A stretch of 64,000 nt of DNA from DSYU01 sp964437595. GTDB taxonomy: Bacteria; Chloroflexota; Anaerolineae; Anaerolineales; Anaerolineaceae. How positions within the stretch are numbered: position 1 is the first letter of the stretch; each line of letters starts with the position of its first letter. Shown in pieces: positions 58,570-64,000 of this stretch. A model generated the notes under the pieces. The model was not told the origin of the DNA. It worked only from the letters and a program-made list of their open reading frames with translations, and searched no databases. Where the stretch lies: assembly GCA_964437595.1 (NCBI GenBank), contig CAYTHO010000011.1, positions 27,255-91,254 of the forward strand, given 5' to 3'. The position numbers were made by a program, and so were the translations under genes.

Positions 58570-59676
58570 ATGCCATTGACGGGAAAAGGCTTTTTTATCT
58601 GGAACATCTATAACTGCGAAGGCGGGGACGCTGAAGCCATTGCTTCCGCCGCGCAGGCTGCCGGGTTGACCCATGTGTTAATCAAAATTGCCGACCGCAG
58701 TTACCCGCACAACATCGACAAAAAAACAAAAGCCGATCTCGTCCCACCAGTTGCCAGCGCGCTGCGGGCGCGTGGTATTCAAGTGTGGGGCTGGCATTAC
58801 GTTTATGGCGAGGACCCCTTAGGCGAAGCGCGTATTGCCATCCGCCGCGTTCAGGAGCTTAACCTGGATGGGTATGTGATCGATGCGGAAAATGAGTACA
58901 AACAACCCGGTCGCGCGGCATCGGCCCGGCGTTTTATGCACGAACTGCGCAGCTCGCTGCCCGACCTGCCCATGGCGCTAAGCTCGTACCGCTTTCCCAG
59001 GTATCACCCGCAGGTTCCCTGGGCTGAATTTCTCGAACATTGTGATTACAACATGCCCCAGGTGTACTGGGAGCAGGCGCATAATCCGGCGGCGCAGATC
59101 GACCGCTGCATGCGCGAGTTCCAGGCACTCAACCCATACCGGCCCGTTATCCCTACCGGCCCGGCTTATAAATGGAACGGCTGGCGGCCCACCAATGATG
59201 ATATTCTTGAATTCATGAAAGCCACCCAGCTTGCCAACCTCCCCGCGGTAAACTTCTTTAGCTGGGATGAATGCCGCCGCGATTTAAACAACCTGTGGGA
59301 GCTGATCGCCCAGCATCGCTACGGCGAGCCTTTCCCGGAACCGCCAAAGGACCTGCCGCAGCAGTATGTTGAAGCGCTAAACAGCCACAACCCAGACAAC
59401 GTTGCCGAGCTGTACCGGCCTGATGCCGTGCAGGTCACCGCCGCGCGAACGATCCAGGGCCAGCCGGCGCTGCGGGCCTGGTATGCATCCCTGCTGTCTG
59501 AGCAACTCCCCGAGGCAGCCTTTCACCTGACCGGTTCTTCTGGAGACGGCAGCTCCAGGCACTTCACCTGGCGGGCCAATTCGCAGCGCGGCAGCGTCAC
59601 CAACGGTAGCGATACCTTTGGCCTGCTGGAAGGGAAAATCGCTTACCATTACACATCCTATTCGATCCAGGCATAA
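58570..59676 (+). CDS. TIM-barrel glycosidase-like protein fused to a SnoaL/NTF2-like domain
   Basis: Residues 1-250 look like a cytoplasmic (beta/alpha)8 barrel of glycoside-hydrolase type: GFFIWNIYNCEGGDAEAI, HVLIKIADRS, VWGWHYVYGEDP, GYVIDAENEYKQPGR (candidate acids), CDYNMPQVYWEQAH and VIPTGPAYKWNGW. Residues 265-368 are an NTF2/SnoaL-like cone: YVEALNSHNPDNVAELYRPDAVQVTAA and FHLTGSSGDGSSRHFTWRA. No signal peptide is present, which argues against a secreted hydrolase. AAGGA is 13 nt before the ATG. The substrate is unknown, and a joint enzyme-plus-binding role is inference. Confidence 0.78.
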   Translation: MPLTGKGFFIWNIYNCEGGDAEAIASAAQAAGLTHVLIKIADRSYPHNIDKKTKADLVPPVASALRARGIQVWGWHYVYGEDPLGEARIAIRRVQELNLDGYVIDAENEYKQPGRAASARRFMHELRSSLPDLPMALSSYRFPRYHPQVPWAEFLEHCDYNMPQVYWEQAHNPAAQIDRCMREFQALNPYRPVIPTGPAYKWNGWRPTNDDILEFMKATQLANLPAVNFFSWDECRRDLNNLWELIAQHRYGEPFPEPPKDLPQQYVEALNSHNPDNVAELYRPDAVQVTAARTIQGQPALRAWYASLLSEQLPEAAFHLTGSSGDGSSRHFTWRANSQRGSVTNGSDTFGLLEGKIAYHYTSYSIQA

Positions 59677-59711
59677 AAAAATCCCACCGGCCTGGTGGGA
59701 TTTTTTTATGC
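59671..59711. terminator. Bidirectional terminator between the TIM-barrel gene and rpoC
   Basis: 59671-59688 (GCATAAAAAAATCCCACC) pairs perfectly with 59694-59711, with a 5-nt loop (GGCCT). Runs of seven A and seven T on the two sides make it effective in both directions. It ends the transcript of the rpoC gene (- strand) and the TIM-barrel gene (+ strand), and includes the stop codon of the latter. Confidence 0.93.
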
Positions 59712-59720
59712 CTGATTCTT

Positions 59721-62700
59721 TTACTCAGCTTCGCTGTTGCTGATGCCTGGAGGGGGTAAGTCCGGGTTGGTCGTCACCCGCCGGGCCTGCGCTTCTTCCT
59801 CTTCCGCGGTGAAGCGGCCATGGATAAAGCCGGTGCCAGCCGGGATCAGCTTGCCGATGATGACGTTTTCCTTCAGACCATACAGGTTGTCTTCCGTTCC
59901 AGCGATGGCCGCACCCGCCAGCACCTTGATGGTGTGCTGGAAGGAGGAAGCCGACAGGAACGAGTCGGTGTTCAGCGAGGCCTTGGTGACGCCCAGCAGG
60001 ATCTCCGCGTAGCGGGCGGGCTGCTTGCCTTCCGAAACCAACTGCTCGTTCACCCGGCGAATCTCCAGGCGATCGACGAAATCGGAGGGCAGGTAGGCAG
60101 TGTCGCCGGGGCGCAGCACCTGGACTTTGCCCAGCATCTTGCGAACGATGACTTCGAAATGCTTGTCGTTGATGTTCTGGCCCTGCGCGCGGTACACTTT
60201 CTGGATCTCGGTGAGCAGGTACATCTCACACGCATCGCGGCCCTTGATCTTAAGTACCGTGTGCGGGTTCAGCGAACCTTCGGTCAGCGGCGTGCCGGCT
60301 TCGATATGCTCGCCGTCTTTGATCAGCAAGCGAGACGTGCTGGGGATCTCGTATTCCTCGGTATCGCGCTGCTCGTACGAAACGATCACCTTACGGCCCT
60401 CAATGCGCACCCGTCCGGCGTGCTGGGCGGCAATGGTGGCCTCGCCCAGGGTAGCCACTGGCTCGCTCAAGGAAATAGTGCCCTCATCCTTGACGGCAAC
60501 CGTCCATTCCTCAGGCACATTATATTCATCGCTGATCATTTCGCTGTGCTCAACCCGTACCACGCGCTGGTCACTGTAACGGTCGGACTGGATAACCTTC
60601 GCGACGCCGCCAATCTGGCTGATGATCGCCTCGCCCTTGGGCATGCGGCGCGCCTCAAAAAGCTCTTCTACACGAGGCAGACCGGTTGTGATGTCGCCTC
60701 CAGCAGCCACGCCGCCGGTATGGAAAGTGCGCAGGGTGAGCTGGGTGCCAGGCTCGCCAATGGATTGGGCAGCTACGATCCCCACTGCCGAACCGAGCGC
60801 GACCATGCTGCCGCGGCCCAGGTCCATGCCATAGCATTTCGCGCAGATGCCGTGCACCAGCTCGCAGGTTAATGGGGAGCGGACCTTGACTTCATCCACG
60901 CCCGCCTCGACGATCTTACGCACCAGGCTGTGATCGAGCATATCATCGTGTTCCGCCAGCACCTCGCCGGTGTGCGGATCAACAACACGCATGGCAACCA
61001 TGCGGCCAAACAAGCGGTCTTTCAGCGTCTGTCCAGCAACGTCGTCCGCCTTGCGGATCCAAACGCCATCGGTGGTGTGGCAGTCTTCTTCGTTGATGAT
61101 GATATCCTGCGCAACATCTACCAGGCGGCGGGTCAGGTAACCGGCGTCAGCCGTGCGCAACGCGGTATCGGCCAGGCCTTTGCGCGCGCCGTGGGTGGAG
61201 ATGAAGTATTCCAGCGTGTTCAGGCCTTCGCGGAAGTTCGACTGGATGGGCAGGCGGATAATACGCCCGGCAGGGTCGGCCATCAGGCCGCGCATGCCAG
61301 CCAGCTGCGAAATGGGGCCGAAGCCGCCTTTCGTCGCGCCGGAGTTCGCCATGGTTGACAGGTTTCCATTCGGGTCCATGGCCTTGCGTACTGCCACGGC
61401 TACATCTTTCGTGGTATTCTGCCAGATTTCGATCACGCGCTCATTGCGCTCCTGCTCGGTGAGCAGGCCGCGGCGGAAGGCGCGCCCGACATTTTCCACC
61501 TCAGCCTGGGCCTTGCCGATGATCTCGGTCTTGGCCTCGGGGATGGTGATATCCGAGACGGCAATCGTCGAACCTGAGCGCATGGCGTATTCAAAGCCGA
61601 TGTCTTTGACCAGGTCGGCCACATTGGTGGTAACTTCCTGACCACTGACTTCGAGCACGTCGGCGATCAAGTCTTTCACGCCGCCCTTGTCCAGCTTAAT
61701 GTTGCGGAACTGAACAGCCCCGGGCAGAATGCGGTTGAACAGCACGCGCCCGACCGTGGTGAAAATCAGCTTGTGCTGCGGCTGTGCCATGCGGCGATCG
61801 TTCTCATCATACCAGGTGGTTACAAATACCTTGATCCAATCATGGACTTTGACCTGACCCAACTGGTATGCCAGTTCCACCTCGTCCATATCGGCAAAAT
61901 GGCTTTCCTTGCCGTTTTCTTCTTTCTTCGCCGGGCCATCCATGGTCAGGTAATATACACCTAACACCATGTCTTTGGAGGGGCTGATGATCGGCTCGCC
62001 GTCAGCAGGCTTGAGCAGGTTCTTGGAGGAAAGCATCAGATTTCGGGCTTCCCAAACAGCTTTTTCAGACAGCGGTACGTGAACGGCCATCTGGTCGCCG
62101 TCGAAGTCCGCGTTGAAGGCGGTGGTCACCAGCGGGTGAAGCTGGATGGCGCTGCCTTCGATCAGCACTGGCTCAAAGGCCTGGATGCCCAGGCGGTGCA
62201 GGGTTGGCGCGCGGTTGAGCAGCACGGGGCGCTCTTTAATGGCCTCTTCCAGAACTTCCCAGACCTCGGGGCGGTTGCGTTCGATGAAGCGGCGCGCGCC
62301 CTTCACGTTGGCGGCGTAGTTATGCGCTACCAGCTTGGCAATCACAAACGGGCGGTACAGCTCCAGCGCCATGGTCTTTGGCAGGCCGCACTGGTGCAGC
62401 TTCAGGGCAGGGCCAACCACAATTACCGAGCGGCCCGAGTAGTCCACGCGCTTGCCGAGCAGGTTACGGCGGAAACGACCTTTCTTGCCCTTCAGCATAT
62501 CGCTCAGGGATTTCAGCTCGCGGCGACCACGGCGCGAAAGCGCCTTGCCGCGCTGCGAGTTGTCGATCAGCGAGTCGACTGCTTCCTGGAGCATGCGCTT
62601 TTCGTTGCGGACGATGACATCCGGGGCGCCCAGTTCCAGCAGCCGCTTGAGGCGGTTGTTGCGGTTGATCACGCGCCGGTACAGGTCGTTCAGGTCAGAC

Positions 62701-63986
62701 GTGGCAAACCGGCCACCGTCCAACTGCACCATCGGGCGCAGGTCAGGCGGGATCACCGGCAGCACGGTCAGGATCATCCATTCGGGGTGGTTGCTCGAGC
62801 GGCGGAAGGCTTCCACAACCTTCAAGCGGGTGGTGGCCTTCTTGCGCTTCTGCTTGCTCTTTGAGGTGCGCACTTCGTGCCACAGTTCCTCAGAGAGTTT
62901 TTCCAGGTCCAGACGGCGCAGGATATCGTAGAATGCCTCAGCGCCCATATCCGCGCGGAAAACCTGGCCCCAGCGCGACTTTAGCTCGCGGAAGCGGCTC
63001 TCGCTGAGGAAGGTGAAGGGGCGCAGCTCCTGAAGCTCGTCGCGGATGCGAGAGTTCTGGCCCTGCGATACAAACGATTGATCTTCGAGCTGGTTGCGCA
63101 GCGCTTCCATGGCCTCTTCGGCTTCGGCGCGAATACGCGAAAGGGACATCGAAATTTGCTCGATGTCGCGCTGCAGCCGCTCGCGGGTTTCGTTCTCCAT
63201 CTCATCCAGGCGCTCTTTTACCGCTTTCTGGATCTTGGAGATGTGAGACTGTGCGATCTGCTTGCCATTTTCAACGATGATAACGTTGGCTGCCTCGAAC
63301 ATGATGTCTTTGGTTGCGGTCTGCCCCATGCGCTCATTGAGAGTGGCTTCCAGGCGCTGGCCTTCTTTGATGACCGGTTCGAGGTTACTGGCAATTTGTT
63401 CGTCAGAGCGGGACTGCAGGTCGGCTTTCTGCTGCTGAAGCTCAGCAAGCTTGCGGTCGCGTTCCAGCTTGACCTGCTTGATTTTATCGTTGATTTGATT
63501 GGCTTGTTCCCGCTCGGAAACACTGATCTCATCTTCCAAACGCTTCAACGCCTTCGCGCGGGCATCTTCATCCACATAGGTGACGATATACTGGGCAAAA
63601 TACAGCACGCGGTCGAGGTTGCGGCGTGATATATCCAGCAGCAAGCCCAGGTATGAGGGGATGCGCCGGGTATACCAGATGTGGGCTACCGGGGTAGCCA
63701 GCTCAATGTGCCCCATCCGTTCGCGGCGAACGGATGACCGGGTCACTTCAACGCCGCATTTATCGCAAACAATGCCTTTGTAGCGCGGATTCTTGTACTT
63801 GCCGCAGTAGCATTGATAATCACGCGTCGGCCCGAAGATTGCCTCGCAAAACAGCCCGTCTTTTTCAGGGCGCAGACGCCGGTAGTTGATTGTCTCCGGC
63901 TTAAGGACTTCACCATACGACCAGCTACGGACGGTTTCTGGTGAAGCCAGGCTGATACGAAGTGCGGTCAGACCTTTGGTTTCCAC
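59721..63986 (-). CDS. rpoC: DNA-directed RNA polymerase subunit beta-prime
   Basis: The 1421-residue protein is complete. The zinc ribbon is Cys59, Cys61, Cys74, Cys77 (CYCGKYKNPRYKGIVCDKC). The active-site NADFDGDQMAVH holds the Mg2+-binding Asp627, Asp629, Asp631. GKRVDYSGRSVIVVGP, LLNRAPTLHRLGIQAFEP and the trigger-loop region with MRGLMADPAGRIIRLPI are all intact. Between about residues 138 and 345 there is a roughly 200-residue, highly charged coiled-coil insertion (EREQANQINDKIKQVKLERD) where E. coli has only a short linker; Thermus has an insertion at a similar place. The start is GTG with GAGGAGG 7 nt upstream, running to the window edge; rpoB should lie just outside. It ends at a strong terminator. 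Confidence 0.97.
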   Translation of the reverse strand: METKGLTALRISLASPETVRSWSYGEVLKPETINYRRLRPEKDGLFCEAIFGPTRDYQCYCGKYKNPRYKGIVCDKCGVEVTRSSVRRERMGHIELATPVAHIWYTRRIPSYLGLLLDISRRNLDRVLYFAQYIVTYVDEDARAKALKRLEDEISVSEREQANQINDKIKQVKLERDRKLAELQQQKADLQSRSDEQIASNLEPVIKEGQRLEATLNERMGQTATKDIMFEAANVIIVENGKQIAQSHISKIQKAVKERLDEMENETRERLQRDIEQISMSLSRIRAEAEEAMEALRNQLEDQSFVSQGQNSRIRDELQELRPFTFLSESRFRELKSRWGQVFRADMGAEAFYDILRRLDLEKLSEELWHEVRTSKSKQKRKKATTRLKVVEAFRRSSNHPEWMILTVLPVIPPDLRPMVQLDGGRFATSDLNDLYRRVINRNNRLKRLLELGAPDVIVRNEKRMLQEAVDSLIDNSQRGKALSRRGRRELKSLSDMLKGKKGRFRRNLLGKRVDYSGRSVIVVGPALKLHQCGLPKTMALELYRPFVIAKLVAHNYAANVKGARRFIERNRPEVWEVLEEAIKERPVLLNRAPTLHRLGIQAFEPVLIEGSAIQLHPLVTTAFNADFDGDQMAVHVPLSEKAVWEARNLMLSSKNLLKPADGEPIISPSKDMVLGVYYLTMDGPAKKEENGKESHFADMDEVELAYQLGQVKVHDWIKVFVTTWYDENDRRMAQPQHKLIFTTVGRVLFNRILPGAVQFRNIKLDKGGVKDLIADVLEVSGQEVTTNVADLVKDIGFEYAMRSGSTIAVSDITIPEAKTEIIGKAQAEVENVGRAFRRGLLTEQERNERVIEIWQNTTKDVAVAVRKAMDPNGNLSTMANSGATKGGFGPISQLAGMRGLMADPAGRIIRLPIQSNFREGLNTLEYFISTHGARKGLADTALRTADAGYLTRRLVDVAQDIIINEEDCHTTDGVWIRKADDVAGQTLKDRLFGRMVAMRVVDPHTGEVLAEHDDMLDHSLVRKIVEAGVDEVKVRSPLTCELVHGICAKCYGMDLGRGSMVALGSAVGIVAAQSIGEPGTQLTLRTFHTGGVAAGGDITTGLPRVEELFEARRMPKGEAIISQIGGVAKVIQSDRYSDQRVVRVEHSEMISDEYNVPEEWTVAVKDEGTISLSEPVATLGEATIAAQHAGRVRIEGRKVIVSYEQRDTEEYEIPSTSRLLIKDGEHIEAGTPLTEGSLNPHTVLKIKGRDACEMYLLTEIQKVYRAQGQNINDKHFEVIVRKMLGKVQVLRPGDTAYLPSDFVDRLEIRRVNEQLVSEGKQPARYAEILLGVTKASLNTDSFLSASSFQHTIKVLAGAAIAGTEDNLYGLKENVIIGKLIPAGTGFIHGRFTAEEEEAQARRVTTNPDLPPPGISNSEAE

Positions 63987-64000
63987 TAAAACGCCTCCTC

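Noticed and set aside
1..64000. CRISPR arrays, insertion sequences, prophage or integration sites
   Set aside because: I saw no regularly spaced repeats, transposase or integrase genes or att-like duplications; the single tRNA has no integrase next to it.

Overview
The window looks like a chromosome segment of a Chloroflexota bacterium, most likely the Anaerolineae side. The reasons are the many multi-GAF sensor proteins, the TGS/uridine-kinase fusion, the DUF4230 and YyaL-type proteins, lipoproteins instead of outer-membrane proteins, and a beta-prime subunit with a long coiled-coil insertion. This assignment is inference; no rRNA gene is present to confirm it.

Region 1 (1-18580, all + strand) is a signalling locus that begins outside the window. 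Four large membrane proteins carry GAF domains but no kinase or other output domain. They are followed by an orphan ParA ATPase, a 1751-residue cytoplasmic multi-GAF hybrid histidine kinase with two receiver domains, and a threonine-synthase-like PLP enzyme fused to a receiver domain. Genes overlap or lie within about 40 nt, except for one gap (4284-4401) filled by two stable hairpins whose loops are complementary. I consider this the most interesting part of the window.

Region 2 (18739-22507) has an EamA transporter, an overlapping receiver-kinase/response-regulator pair, and tRNA-Leu(GAG) with its own consensus promoter and terminator.

Region 3 (22585-36015) is mostly housekeeping: plsX, a NERD-like membrane protein, rluB, scpB, two lipoproteins (one with a G5 domain and a beta-propeller), a UDP-glucuronate decarboxylase-like enzyme with a GtrA flippase, a ChlI-like AAA ATPase with a TPR partner, a URO-D-family protein, rsmD, a NUDIX hydrolase, and a glycolytic pair: class II aldolase and a phosphofructokinase with pyrophosphate-type active-site residues.

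Region 4 (36078-48721) has a DegS-like kinase and then an envelope-glycosylation block: seven GT-C-type polytopic proteins and one polyprenyl-phosphate-sugar-synthase-like GT2. The likely logic is that GT2 charges a lipid carrier and the GT-C enzymes transfer sugars outside the membrane.

Region 5 (48778-64000) contains an acetyltransferase-like protein, a YyaL-type thioredoxin-domain protein, the TGS/uridine kinase, a LipM-type octanoyltransferase, a DUF4230 protein, a PhnD-like lipoprotein without a transporter, a SanA/YdcF protein, an HD hydrolase, a TIM-barrel/SnoaL fusion and complete rpoC. Several convergent gene pairs are separated by near-perfect palindromic terminators. No CRISPR array, insertion sequence, prophage or rRNA was seen.
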